Shown: piece by piece, positions 7,266-15,697 of the stretch
Position numbering within the stretch: position 1 is the first letter of the stretch
Layout: every line of letters begins with the position of its first letter
Assembly (NCBI GenBank): GCA_050252415.1
Contig: JBFWKZ010000001.1
Location: 1 to 57,179, forward strand
DNA: 57,179 nucleotides
DNA from: Heteroscillospira sp050252415
GTDB taxonomy: Bacteria > Bacillota > Clostridia > Oscillospirales > Oscillospiraceae
Direction of reading: 5' to 3'
Made by a program: the position numbers and the translations under genes
Notes under the pieces: model-generated
Seen by the model: only the letters and a program-made list of their open reading frames with translations
Told to the model about the DNA's origin: nothing
Database searches by the model: none

Positions 7266-9289
7266 GTGAACTGACAAGACGGTACGCAAAGTCTTTCCTT
7301 GAAAAGGGTGGTAAGGAATCCGAGCTCAAGAGCGCCAATGAGATTCTGACCAGCGACTCAGAGCTTTGGGAAGCCATTATCAGTCCTGCCGTATCGGCCG
7401 AGGAAAAACAGCGAATCCTGCACCGCGTAACCGGATTGCCGGAGTCGAAGACGTTAATGGGCTTTTTAAACCTGCTCGCTGGAAAAGACCATATGAAGCT
7501 TCTGGAGCAGATCAGCCGCGACGTACATTTTTCCGAGATGAAAAAGCAGCATGGTGCAGAAGCTACTTTGACCTGTGTCCGGGAACCGACGGCGCAGCAA
7601 CTCGAAGCGATTACCAAGAAGATATGTGAAATGCACAATCTGGATAAGATTGAGCTTAATATTAAAAAGGATCCGTCCCTTTTGGGCGGTTTCATGCTGG
7701 AACTGGGCGGCGTGACCTATGATCGAAGCGCCAGAGGTGCGCTGCGCGAAATTGCGCAGAACGCTGAGGAAAAGTTAGACCATACGAAAATTGCACCTGA
7801 AGAGATCGTCGCTATCCTGAAAGAAGAAATTGAAGGGTATCAGAATAAAACGCGTACCGATGAACGCGGCACCGTGCTTGAGGCGGGCGACGGTATTGCG
7901 ACGATATATGGGCTGGGCAAAGCTGCCTATGGAGAGCTTTTGAAATTTGATACCGGCGTCGAGGGCATGGTTATGGACCTCAAACGCGATAGCTTAGGCT
8001 GCGTGCTGCTCGGAAGTGAAGACGGGCTCCACGAGGGCAGCGTCGTTCTGCGTACAGGCCAGCCCGCCGCTGTGCCGGTGGGGGAGAACTTGCTTGGAAG
8101 AGTCATAGATGCTTTGGGCAACGCCATTGACGGCTTGGGCAGCATTGATACCACCGAGACCCGCCCAATCGAGCGTGTCGCAAGCGGTGTTATCACGCGT
8201 GAACCGGTAAATGAACCCATGCAGACGGGCATCCTTGCCATTGATGCGATGGTTCCAATAGGGCGCGGACAACGCGAACTGATTGTTGGCGACCGCCAGA
8301 CGGGAAAGACCGCCATTGCTGTCGATACGATTTTAAACCAAAAAGGACAGGGCGTTATCTGTATTTACGTCGCCATCGGGCAAAAGGCGTCGTCGGTTGC
8401 GAATGTCTATGATACCTTGCAAAAACATGGCGCTATGGACCACTCCATCATCGTCTCCGCTACGGCCAGCGACCCTGCGCCACTCCAATATATTGCGCCA
8501 TATGCAGGCGCTGCGATCGGCGAATATTTCATGGAGAAGGGCAAAGATGTTCTGATCATATTCGACGATCTGAGTAAGCATGCGGTGGCCTACCGAACGC
8601 TATCCCTTCTGCTTAAACGTTCACCGGGACGCGAAGCTTATCCCGGTGACGTATTTTATTTGCATTCCCGTCTGCTGGAGCGTGCGTGCCGCCTTACCAA
8701 GGAATATGGCGGCGGATCGATGACCGCGCTCCCAATAATCGAGACGCTTGCGGGTGATGTTTCCGCCTATATTCCCACAAACGTTATTTCGATTACCGAT
8801 GGACAGATTTACCTTGAAAACGACCTGTTTTTTGCGGGCCAGCGCCCGGCGGTCAATGTGGGGCTTTCGGTCTCGCGCGTTGGCGGTGCAGCGCAGAAAA
8901 AGGCGATTAAAAAAACGGCCGGGACCCTGCGCATCGACCTTGCCCGTTTCCGCGAACTGGAAATATTCACTCAGTTTGCTTCCGACCTCGATAATGCCAC
9001 GAAGCAAACGCTGGAACACGGCAAGCGCCTGCTGGAACTTCTGAAGCAGCCGCTTTACCACCCCATGTCCGTCAGCCGTCAGGCGATACTGCTTTATATC
9101 GCGACAAGCGGGCTTCTCGACGATGTCCCGATTGAAAGGATAAAGGACTTTTCCGACGGCTTTATAGAACGTATGCTCACAGAGCATGGCGATGTGACGG
9201 ATGAGATACAAAATACCGGCGAGCTTTCCGGCGTGGCAATCGAGACCATTCGCAGAACACTGGAGGGCTATAAAAAGGAGCGTGGATAA
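7262..9289 (+). CDS. atpHA: Fused F1 ATP synthase delta-alpha subunit
   Basis: One uninterrupted frame of 675 residues. Residues 1 to about 168 are the delta subunit (OSCP-like), starting MSELTRRYAKSFLEKGG and ending near LGGVTYDRSARGALREIAQ. From about 176 onward it is the alpha subunit, from IAPEEIVAILKEEIEGY through DGIATIYGL. Its P-loop GDRQTGKTAI lies near 342, which is about 175 once the delta part is subtracted. No ATG, GTG or TTG in frame marks a separate alpha start. A GAGGAAAAG sequence at 7766-7774 precedes near-cognate ACG (7784) and ATT (7790) codons. Both domains have normal length, so this is an added fusion and not a decayed gene. F1 normally holds three alpha and one delta, so a literal fusion raises a stoichiometry problem. 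A base error at the junction cannot be excluded. Confidence 0.9.
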   Translation: MSELTRRYAKSFLEKGGKESELKSANEILTSDSELWEAIISPAVSAEEKQRILHRVTGLPESKTLMGFLNLLAGKDHMKLLEQISRDVHFSEMKKQHGAEATLTCVREPTAQQLEAITKKICEMHNLDKIELNIKKDPSLLGGFMLELGGVTYDRSARGALREIAQNAEEKLDHTKIAPEEIVAILKEEIEGYQNKTRTDERGTVLEAGDGIATIYGLGKAAYGELLKFDTGVEGMVMDLKRDSLGCVLLGSEDGLHEGSVVLRTGQPAAVPVGENLLGRVIDALGNAIDGLGSIDTTETRPIERVASGVITREPVNEPMQTGILAIDAMVPIGRGQRELIVGDRQTGKTAIAVDTILNQKGQGVICIYVAIGQKASSVANVYDTLQKHGAMDHSIIVSATASDPAPLQYIAPYAGAAIGEYFMEKGKDVLIIFDDLSKHAVAYRTLSLLLKRSPGREAYPGDVFYLHSRLLERACRLTKEYGGGSMTALPIIETLAGDVSAYIPTNVISITDGQIYLENDLFFAGQRPAVNVGLSVSRVGGAAQKKAIKKTAGTLRIDLARFRELEIFTQFASDLDNATKQTLEHGKRLLELLKQPLYHPMSVSRQAILLYIATSGLLDDVPIERIKDFSDGFIERMLTEHGDVTDEIQNTGELSGVAIETIRRTLEGYKKERG

Positions 9290-9291
9290 GG

Positions 9292-10173
9292 ATGGCAAGC
9301 ATAAAGGAAATACGCTCCCATATCAAAAGCGTACAGCAGACCCTGAAGATTACAAACGCGATGTATCTCATTTCTTCATCGAATCTGAGGCGCGCAAAGC
9401 GTCAGCTCGATGACGTCTATCCATATTTTAGTAAGATCTTTTCCACGATATCGGATATTCTCCATCACTCGACAAAGCTGGATCACGAATTCTTTGACCA
9501 GCGCCCGGAAATACCGGCGCGACAGCGCAAGATAGGCTACATCGTTGTCACCGGCGACAAAGGGCTTGCCGGCGCATATAATCACAATGTGCTCAAGCTT
9601 GTTGAAGAGAAAATGCAGCTCACAGATAAGCCGCATCTGTTCGTCGTCGGCATTGTCGGCCACATCTATTTTCAGGAACACAGAATTGCAATCGATGAAT
9701 TTGCCTCATATACGGCGCAGAACCCCACAATGCACAGGGCGCGTATGATAAGCGACGATATGGTGCGGCGTTTCCGTGAGCGGGAGCTCGATGAGGTGCA
9801 TATCATCTATACCGAAATGAAATCCGCTCTTCAGCTTGAGGTTCAAGAGCGCAAGCTCCTGCCCCTGGCACGAGAGGATTTTCCATGGAAAGAGCCACAG
9901 AAAGATGGCTATAACCGAGTCGTTACCTATGTCCCCTCCGTCAATGCGGTTCTGGATAATATTGTCCCGGCATATGTCAAAGGGATGATCTTCGGCGCTC
10001 TGGTCGAAGCCTATTGTTCAGAGCAGTGCGCACGGATGATGGCTATGGAGTCGGCAAGTAACAATGCGAAAGATATGCTGAGCGATCTCTCCCTGACCTA
10101 TAACAGGGCGCGTCAGACGGCGATAACACAGGAGATTACGGAGATTGCCGGTGGTGCGAAGAACCTAATATAA
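9292..10173 (+). CDS. atpG: F1 ATP synthase gamma subunit
   Basis: The central rotor shaft, 293 residues. The N-terminal helix (IKEIRSHIKSVQQTLKITNAM) and the C-terminal helix (SASNNAKDMLSDLSLTYNRARQ, then TQEITEIAGGA) are the paired coiled-coil signatures of gamma. The middle Rossmann-like domain includes VTGDKGLAGAYN. It starts 2 bases after the alpha stop and is followed by atpD after 21 bases. All expected regions are present. Confidence 0.96.
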   Translation: MASIKEIRSHIKSVQQTLKITNAMYLISSSNLRRAKRQLDDVYPYFSKIFSTISDILHHSTKLDHEFFDQRPEIPARQRKIGYIVVTGDKGLAGAYNHNVLKLVEEKMQLTDKPHLFVVGIVGHIYFQEHRIAIDEFASYTAQNPTMHRARMISDDMVRRFRERELDEVHIIYTEMKSALQLEVQERKLLPLAREDFPWKEPQKDGYNRVVTYVPSVNAVLDNIVPAYVKGMIFGALVEAYCSEQCARMMAMESASNNAKDMLSDLSLTYNRARQTAITQEITEIAGGAKNLI

Positions 10174-10194
10174 GCTCCGAAAGGTAGGAGAATT

Positions 10195-11595
10195 ATGAGT
10201 GTCAACAAGGGAAAAATTACACAGGTTCTCGGCTGTGTTGTGGACGTTGTTTTCCCAGAGGGTGAAATCCCTTCCATAAAGAACGCGCTCACCGTTACGG
10301 TAAATGGTGAAAATCGTGTTATGGAGGTTGCCCGGCATCTGGGCGGCAATACGGTAAGATGCTTTATGCTCTCCCCGAGCGAGGGCCTGTATCGCGGTAT
10401 GGAGGTCGTCTCAGCCGGAAAACCGATTGATGTCCCGGTGGGTAAAGAGGTGCTGGGACGGATGTTCAATGTTTTGGGTGAGCCGATAGACGGTAAAGGA
10501 CAACTCAATACACAGGAGCGCTGGAGTATCCATAGAGATCCGCCCGCCTTTGCCGAGCAGCAGCCGGTAGCTGAAATTTTTGAGACGGGAATAAAGGTCA
10601 TAGACTTGCTTGCGCCATATGCTCGAGGCGGTAAGATCGGTCTGTTTGGGGGCGCCGGCGTTGGAAAGACTGTGCTTATCCAGGAACTTATTCACAACAT
10701 CGCCACCCAGCATGGCGGTTATTCAATTTTTACCGGCGTCGGCGAGCGCACGCGTGAGGGCAATGACCTTTGGCGCGAGATGACGGAATCCGGTGTCATC
10801 AATAAGACCGCATTGGTCTTTGGACAGATGAACGAATCTCCCGGAGCAAGAATGCGCGTCGCATTGACGGGGCTGACGATGGCGGAGTATTTCCGCGACC
10901 GGGAAAAGCAGGATGTGTTGCTGTTTATCGACAACATTTTCCGCTATATCCAGGCGGGCAGCGAGGTCAGCGCATTAATGGGGCGTATGCCCTCGGCGGT
11001 CGGTTACCAACCGACCCTGGCAAACGAATTGGGCGCGCTGCAAGAGCGCATTACTTCGACAAAAAACGGCGCGATCACCTCTGTCCAGGCGGTCTATGTC
11101 CCTGCCGATGACCTGACTGACCCCGCGCCGGCGACGACATTTTCCCATCTGGATGCAACCACCGTTCTATCCAGAAAGATTGTTGAGCAGGGCATCTATC
11201 CCGCCGTTGACCCGCTTGATTCGACCTCCCGTATCCTGGAGCGGGAAATTGTGGGAGATCGCCACTATAAAATTGCGCGCGAGACGCAGGAAATTTTACA
11301 GCGTTACCGCGAACTTCAGGATATTATTGCCATACTTGGTATTGAAGAACTCTCAGAAAACGATAAACTCGTTGTTGAGCGTGCCCGCCGTATACAGCAG
11401 TTTTTCTCGCAGCCATTTTCTGTAGCGGAGACATTTACGGGACTTGAGGGTCGTTTTGTCAATCTTCAGGATACGCTCCGCAGCTTTGAAGCCATACTGG
11501 GCGGCGAAATGGACAAATACCCGGAAGCTGTTTTCAGTATGGTCGGCAGCATTGACGAGGTCGTTAAGAAGGCGCAGGACATGGGGGTGGAATAA
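10195..11595 (+). CDS. atpD: F1 ATP synthase beta subunit
   Basis: The catalytic subunit, 466 residues. It has the P-loop GGAGVGKTVLI near 152, the catalytic GVGERTREGNDLW segment, a Walker B aspartate in VLLFIDNIFRYIQAG and the C-terminal catch region. GAGVGKT matches active beta subunits. FIDNIFRYIQAG differs slightly from the common FIDNIFRFTQAG but keeps the key residues. A good ribosome site (GGTAGGAG) precedes the ATG. The stop directly abuts the atpC start. Confidence 0.97.
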   Translation: MSVNKGKITQVLGCVVDVVFPEGEIPSIKNALTVTVNGENRVMEVARHLGGNTVRCFMLSPSEGLYRGMEVVSAGKPIDVPVGKEVLGRMFNVLGEPIDGKGQLNTQERWSIHRDPPAFAEQQPVAEIFETGIKVIDLLAPYARGGKIGLFGGAGVGKTVLIQELIHNIATQHGGYSIFTGVGERTREGNDLWREMTESGVINKTALVFGQMNESPGARMRVALTGLTMAEYFRDREKQDVLLFIDNIFRYIQAGSEVSALMGRMPSAVGYQPTLANELGALQERITSTKNGAITSVQAVYVPADDLTDPAPATTFSHLDATTVLSRKIVEQGIYPAVDPLDSTSRILEREIVGDRHYKIARETQEILQRYRELQDIIAILGIEELSENDKLVVERARRIQQFFSQPFSVAETFTGLEGRFVNLQDTLRSFEAILGGEMDKYPEAVFSMVGSIDEVVKKAQDMGVE

Positions 11596-12003
11596 ATGAA
11601 TGCCAATAGTTTTCACCTCGAAATCATCACGCCGGACCGCCAGCTTTTTGTGGGAGAGATCGAGTCCCTCATTATTCCGGCACTGGATGGCCTGCTCGGT
11701 GTTGCCGTCGGACATGAGCCGACGGTGACCGCAATAGAACCGGGTGAGATTAAATACAAGGTCAATGGGAAGTGGAATACTGCGGTTGTCAGTCAGGGCC
11801 TTGCCGAAATTATGCCGGAGTATACCATGGTGCTTGTCGCATCTGCCGAACGCCCTGAAGAGATTGATATTCTCCGGGCGAAGGCGGCGCGGGAGCGTGC
11901 TGAAGAGCATCTGCGTCAAAAGCAAAGTCTTCAGGAGTACCACAATTCAAAAGCGGCGCTGGCCCGAGCAATGGCCCGTCTCAAAGCAAAACGGTCGTCA
12001 TAA
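11596..12003 (+). CDS. atpC: F1 ATP synthase epsilon subunit
   Basis: The small rotor/regulatory subunit, 135 residues. The N-terminal beta-barrel (FHLEIITPDRQLFVGEIESL) is followed by a C-terminal helical hairpin rich in A, R and E, as in inhibitory epsilon subunits. The start codon follows the atpD stop without a gap, so expression is coupled. It is the last gene of the operon and is followed immediately by a strong terminator. Confidence 0.95.
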   Translation: MNANSFHLEIITPDRQLFVGEIESLIIPALDGLLGVAVGHEPTVTAIEPGEIKYKVNGKWNTAVVSQGLAEIMPEYTMVLVASAERPEEIDILRAKAARERAEEHLRQKQSLQEYHNSKAALARAMARLKAKRSS

Positions 12004-12012
12004 ATCGGCATC

Positions 12013-12047
12013 AAAAAACCGGAGTGGAAACCCACTCCGGCTTTTTT
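12013..12047. terminator. Bidirectional terminator after atpC
   Basis: A perfect 9-bp stem CCGGAGTGG / CCACTCCGG (12019-12040) with a 4-base loop has AAAAAA on its left and TTTTTT on its right. It ends the atp operon on the plus strand and the small Fe-S protein gene on the minus strand. Confidence 0.92.
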
Positions 12048-12246
12048 AATCTTTTGACTTGTAATATAGAAGGCAATGACAATAGCCTTCAAATTCGGGA
12101 TCGTTTATCTGATCACGAAACTCCTTGCACATACATTTCGTATCTTCTGTGCGATCAACCCTGCAGGGGCAATAGCCACCCGTGTGCTTCAGGCCGTCTC
12201 TTATGGTAGATACGATTTCTTTATCACTGTTAAGGCGTACCGACAA
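12046..12246 (-). CDS. Small ferredoxin-thioredoxin reductase catalytic-like protein
   Basis: A 66-residue protein with the cysteine pattern of the ferredoxin-thioredoxin reductase catalytic chain: CPCR, then CMCKEF, then GYCHCLLYY. In the plant/cyanobacterial enzyme these cysteines hold a 4Fe-4S cluster next to a redox-active disulfide. Here the protein is little more than that core. The exact start is uncertain: TTG at 12246 has AGGAG 9 bases upstream, while TTG at 12255 is in frame but abuts the AGGAG. There is no partner subunit nearby. A role in thiol redox transfer is a family-based inference. Confidence 0.75.
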   Translation of the reverse strand: MSVRLNSDKEIVSTIRDGLKHTGGYCPCRVDRTEDTKCMCKEFRDQINDPEFEGYCHCLLYYKSKD

Positions 12247-12527
12247 TTTTATCAACTCCTAAAATTCGATTTTTTGGCTCTTCAATCTTTCGATGGGACT
12301 GAAGGCCTACAAGCTTTTAATATGCTCCCCTTTTTGATAAGCACCTAGCGGGAAGCGCTTGACTGGATTTTTTTATTATAATACCATATTTCATTTTAAT
12401 CTACAAGCTGTGTATAAATTTTATTAAGATTTTATTCTTGCTGATGTCACTTCATTATTTTGCTGTCGGTCATCAGTTGAGTATTATATGTAATAAATCG
12501 TTACATTTTGGTAATTATGTAATTTTT

Positions 12528-12556
12528 TTGAAAAAAAGGGGTTCCCATTTTATAGA
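12528..12556 (+). promoter_or_regulatory. Candidate promoter of the BTAD regulator
   Basis: TTGAAA (12528-12533), a 17-base spacer and TATAGA (12551-12556) lie 74 bases before the ATG at 12630. The surrounding 12256-12629 is AT-rich and holds no gene that I can support. The minus-strand Fe-S gene must also be transcribed from this region. Confidence 0.45.
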
Positions 12557-12629
12557 TCATAAGTTATAATTGTATTTGTAATAATGTCACTATTTATTGA
12601 AATTTTTAGCCATGTGAGGGGTTTATACC

Positions 12630-13832
12630 ATGAAGAATCAAGCGGAATTCGCCTCTGCATATGTTTCATTTCTGGGCGGTTTTCGTATGGAGCATGGCCG
12701 TAACGTGCTCACAGACGAAATAAACCGTTCACTTAAGCTATGGAATGTCTTATGTTACCTCATCATTCACAGGGAACGCAGCGTTCCGCAGTCCGAGCTT
12801 ATCGAGCTTTTTTGGACTGAGGATAACAGCGCCAATCCCTCAAACGCGCTTAAGACGCTGCTCTACCGCCTCCGGGCTATGTTGGAGCCGGCCTTTGGCC
12901 CCGGAGTGCAGCCCATTCTTTCCAAACACGGTTCATATCGATGGAATCCCCAGATAAAATGTGAACTGGATATCGATACCTTCGAGTCATTGTGCAGCAA
13001 TGCCGCTTCTGTGCCGTTGGCAGATGAAAAAATGGCCGTGTACCAAAGCGCTATGGCACTCTATAAGGGCGATTTTATGCCTAAGCTGGGTGGCCAACTC
13101 TGGGCTGTCCCCATTGCCGCACACTATCATATGCTCTATCTGGATGCGGTCAAAAAGTTTATCGAGCTGCTCTGTGACTTTGGCCGTTTTGACGAAATGC
13201 AGGAGGTTTGTTCCCGAGCCACTGAGTTTGAGCCGCTGGACGAGCAGCTGCACATCATGACCATAAAAGCCCTCCTCCGTCAGGGTAAGCACTCATCGGC
13301 TTTGGCTCACTATGAACATGCTACAGACTTGCTGTACCGCAATCTGGGCGTAAAACCATCGGATGAACTCCGAAAACTTTATTCACAAATCATGAACGAG
13401 GAAAAAAGCCTCGAAACCGACCTTGAGGTGATACAAAACGACCTGCGCGAGGCGGCAAAAAAACCAGGCGCCTTCATCTGTGAATATGGTTTCTTCAAAG
13501 AGGCCTATCGCTTGGAAGCCCGGCGAAGCAGCCGCTCCGGCCAGTGTGTCCATGTGGGCCTGATTACCGTGACCAATCAGCAGGGCGGTATCCCCTCACA
13601 AGCCGTTCTGAACACGACGATGGATCAGCTTCAGGAGATACTTATTAAATGTCTTCGCTGCGGCGATGTCGTCGCAAAATACAGCGCGGCACAATTCGTC
13701 CTCCTGTTACCCGCCGCAAATTATGAGGATAGCCTGATGATTATGAACAGGATCGTCACGGCCTTCCATCGCCACTATAGGCTTAATTTTCAGAAACTTT
13801 CCTGCAAAGTAAGAGAGCTGGAGCTATACTAA
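12630..13832 (+). CDS. SARP/BTAD-type transcriptional regulator with degenerate GGDEF-like tail
   Basis: A predicted 400-residue DNA-binding regulator. The N-terminal 100 residues form a winged helix of the OmpR/SARP kind (LGGFRMEHGRNVLTDEIN, then SELIELFWTEDN and NALKTLLYRLRAML). Residues about 105-260 are a bacterial transcriptional activator (BTAD, TPR-like) domain ending in LGVKPSDELRKLYSQIM. The last 120 residues look like a GGDEF-fold remnant: RCGDVVAKYSAAQFVLLLPAA occupies the position of the GGDEF loop but lacks the signature. It is followed after one base by a decayed sortase gene and then a secreted transglutaminase-like gene. The ribosome site is GAGGGG. Confidence 0.82.
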   Translation: MKNQAEFASAYVSFLGGFRMEHGRNVLTDEINRSLKLWNVLCYLIIHRERSVPQSELIELFWTEDNSANPSNALKTLLYRLRAMLEPAFGPGVQPILSKHGSYRWNPQIKCELDIDTFESLCSNAASVPLADEKMAVYQSAMALYKGDFMPKLGGQLWAVPIAAHYHMLYLDAVKKFIELLCDFGRFDEMQEVCSRATEFEPLDEQLHIMTIKALLRQGKHSSALAHYEHATDLLYRNLGVKPSDELRKLYSQIMNEEKSLETDLEVIQNDLREAAKKPGAFICEYGFFKEAYRLEARRSSRSGQCVHVGLITVTNQQGGIPSQAVLNTTMDQLQEILIKCLRCGDVVAKYSAAQFVLLLPAANYEDSLMIMNRIVTAFHRHYRLNFQKLSCKVRELELY

Positions 13833-13833
13833 C

Positions 13834-14571
13834 ATGAACTCGCGCAACAAGTATCATATTTTTCGCTTATTACATTGGCACTTGCCGCGCTTTTCCTGCT
13901 GTGTATCTATCTGCCGGACTTGTTTGCCCCGGAGGAGGACTCTGATCTTGAATACAGGCCAGAGCCAACGGAGGCCATTGCTGAGGAACCCTGTGCCGCT
14001 TAGTACGCCGGACCTTCCGGTGAATGCATCAGCTTTGCCCGACTTGGTGGACGGGCTGCCGGTTGGCCGGCTGATTATAACCGAGGCGCACAGCGAGTAT
14101 GTTGACGCGGCGCTCACATTAAAAATTCCCGCAATTGGGATTAACTACAGTATATAAGGCGGGACCGATTCAACAGCGCTTAGTAAGGGTGCCGGCCTAT
14201 ACAGTGACGCCCAGAAGCTGGTGAGGGGAACCAAAATACGCTCTTGCCGGTCACCAAAACAACATCGTTGACACAAGATCACGGATGCCGCACCGTTTTA
14301 TTATTTTGATATGCTGACAGACGGCGACGATATCTATCTCTATGATTCAGAGCACATTTATCGCCATTTGTGGGAAGCATGTTATGTTGTTGGGGCGGAT
14401 GACTGGAGCCCGATTTATACCACCGGTTATTCCTGCATTGCGATGACTTCCTGCCATCCCATCGGGATATCGGATCGCCGAATCGTCGTGTGCGGCATAC
14501 TTGCCGCCATTATGGAAAACGACGGCAACAATACATTTCCCAAGGCTGCTGCAGAGGAGATGAATCCATGA
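13834..14571 (+). pseudogene. Decayed sortase gene
   Basis: This stretch reads as a sortase broken in several places. A membrane-anchor segment (LITLALAALFLLCIYLPDLF) lies in the +1 frame right after 13834 without a start codon. The conserved domain continues in the frame of 13834 (VGRLIITEAHSEYVDAAL), crosses TAA at 14155 and continues as GGTDSTALSKGAGLYSD. It crosses TGA at 14269 just after His-Arg, where sortases have the catalytic GHRD. It then resumes as FYYFDMLTDGDDIYLYD. The last part keeps the active-site cysteine (MTSCHPIG) and catalytic arginine region (SDRRIVV). Two in-frame stops and at least two frame changes argue for an inactive gene. Its end overlaps the transglutaminase start (ATGA). 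Confidence 0.75.
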
Positions 14572-15476
14572 AAAAATTATTTTTGAACTTAAAATTTATA
14601 AAGATTATAAGCGTCCTCATAACGATTGCTGTGGTATCGGGACTATCCTTTGCCTCCGCTGCGGAGATTCCCGCCAAGGCGGAGCTTAAACAGGGGGTCA
14701 ATGTAAACGCGAACACCAAGGCGAGTGTCGACTGGTCGAACCTCTCAGAGGGCTCTATCTCCGTAAAATACACGGGCGGGAAGGACGTTCGCATAAAAGT
14801 TCAGATTGCAAAGTCCGGCGGCGTGACCTATACCTACGACCTCAATAATGCCGGCAATTATGAGACGTTCCCTTTGGTTGAGGGCGACGGAACCTATACG
14901 GTCAAGGTATATGAGAATAGCTCGGGCACAAAATATGCCACAGTGTTCAGTACGGCTGTGGACATGACGCTGCGGAATGAGTTCCTGCCGTTTCTATATC
15001 CCAACCAATATGTCAATTACTCAGACGACTCCAAGGTTACCGCCAAAGCAATTGAACTGACTGAAGGACTCGATACGGATATCGATATGCTCTCAGCCGT
15101 TTATAACTACGTTGTCAATAATTTTACATATGATTATGAAAAACTCAATACGGTACAGTCCGGATATCTTCCCGATGTGGACGAGATACTGGAAAGCAAA
15201 ACCGGCATTTGTTTTGACTATGCCGCTGTCATGACGGCGATGCTCAGAGAAGAGGGCGTTCCCTGTAAACTGGTTATCGGCTATGCAGGAACGATCTATC
15301 ACGCATGGGTAAACGTTTATATTCAGGGAAAAGGGTGGATCGATAAAGCAATCTATTTTGATGGCGAGGATTGGAAGCTTATGGACCCGACATTTGCCTC
15401 CAGCGGCAAATCCAGCCCGGCTATCATGCAATATATTGCCAATACTGCAAATTACATGCAGAAATATGCCTACTAA
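14568..15476 (+). CDS. Secreted transglutaminase-like protein
   Basis: A 302-residue exported protein. The first 30 residues are a signal peptide (basic start, hydrophobic core, ASAAEIPAKA cleavage region). A beta-rich domain spans about 40-140. The transglutaminase-like papain-fold core has all three catalytic positions: Cys in KTGICFDYAAVM, His in YHAWVNVYI and Asp in LMDPTF. In bacteria such proteins act as cell-surface cysteine peptidases or cross-linkers; the substrate is unknown. The ATG at 14568 is chosen over an upstream in-frame ATG because the signal peptide starts there and GAGGAG precedes it. Confidence 0.88.
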   Translation: MKKLFLNLKFIKIISVLITIAVVSGLSFASAAEIPAKAELKQGVNVNANTKASVDWSNLSEGSISVKYTGGKDVRIKVQIAKSGGVTYTYDLNNAGNYETFPLVEGDGTYTVKVYENSSGTKYATVFSTAVDMTLRNEFLPFLYPNQYVNYSDDSKVTAKAIELTEGLDTDIDMLSAVYNYVVNNFTYDYEKLNTVQSGYLPDVDEILESKTGICFDYAAVMTAMLREEGVPCKLVIGYAGTIYHAWVNVYIQGKGWIDKAIYFDGEDWKLMDPTFASSGKSSPAIMQYIANTANYMQKYAY

Positions 15477-15490
15477 ATCAGCTTAAAGCA

Positions 15491-15504
15491 GGAGATTTAT
15501 CTCC
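15491..15504. repeat. Short inverted repeat downstream of the transglutaminase gene
   Basis: GGAGAT-TT-ATCTCC is a 6-bp hairpin 15 bases after the stop. The same hexamer arms recur in the larger hairpin at 15654-15674. It has no clear T-tract, so a terminator function is not certain. Confidence 0.4.
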
Positions 15505-15620
15505 CGTCCGAAACTGTTGCAAAAGTTCTCAAGGCTTTTTCAGTTGAGGATAGCCGTGCAGGACGCTTACCGCTTTCCTGTGTGAGGAGTACGATTGTCC
15601 CCCTGGTTATGCACCATGCG

Positions 15621-15674
15621 GTTTCTCATCCGCATAGTTTTTCGACAAGCTGAGGCGGGAGATAATCTCCCGCC
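15621..15674 (+). repeat. Conserved intergenic motif plus hairpin, copy 1
   Basis: TTCTCATCCGCATAGTTTTT, then CGACAAGCTGAG (15622-15654), is followed by a perfect palindrome GGCGGGAGAT-A-ATCTCCCGCC (15654-15674). The same motif followed by a different perfect hairpin occurs at 43061-43122. The hairpin is followed by CTTCTT and then the AGGAGG of the PilC/GspF gene. It may be a terminator or a mobile intergenic element. Confidence 0.6.
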
Positions 15675-15697
15675 CTTCTTAAATAGGAGGTCTTGTT

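Noticed and set aside
7784..7792. ACG or ATT considered as a separate alpha-subunit start codon.
   Set aside because: Both are near-cognate only. The uninterrupted delta-alpha frame is the simpler reading; the possibility is noted under the fusion finding.
12076..12348. A 90-codon plus-strand frame opposite the small Fe-S protein.
   Set aside because: The minus strand carries the CPCR/CMC/CHC pattern; the plus-strand product has no start signal or family.
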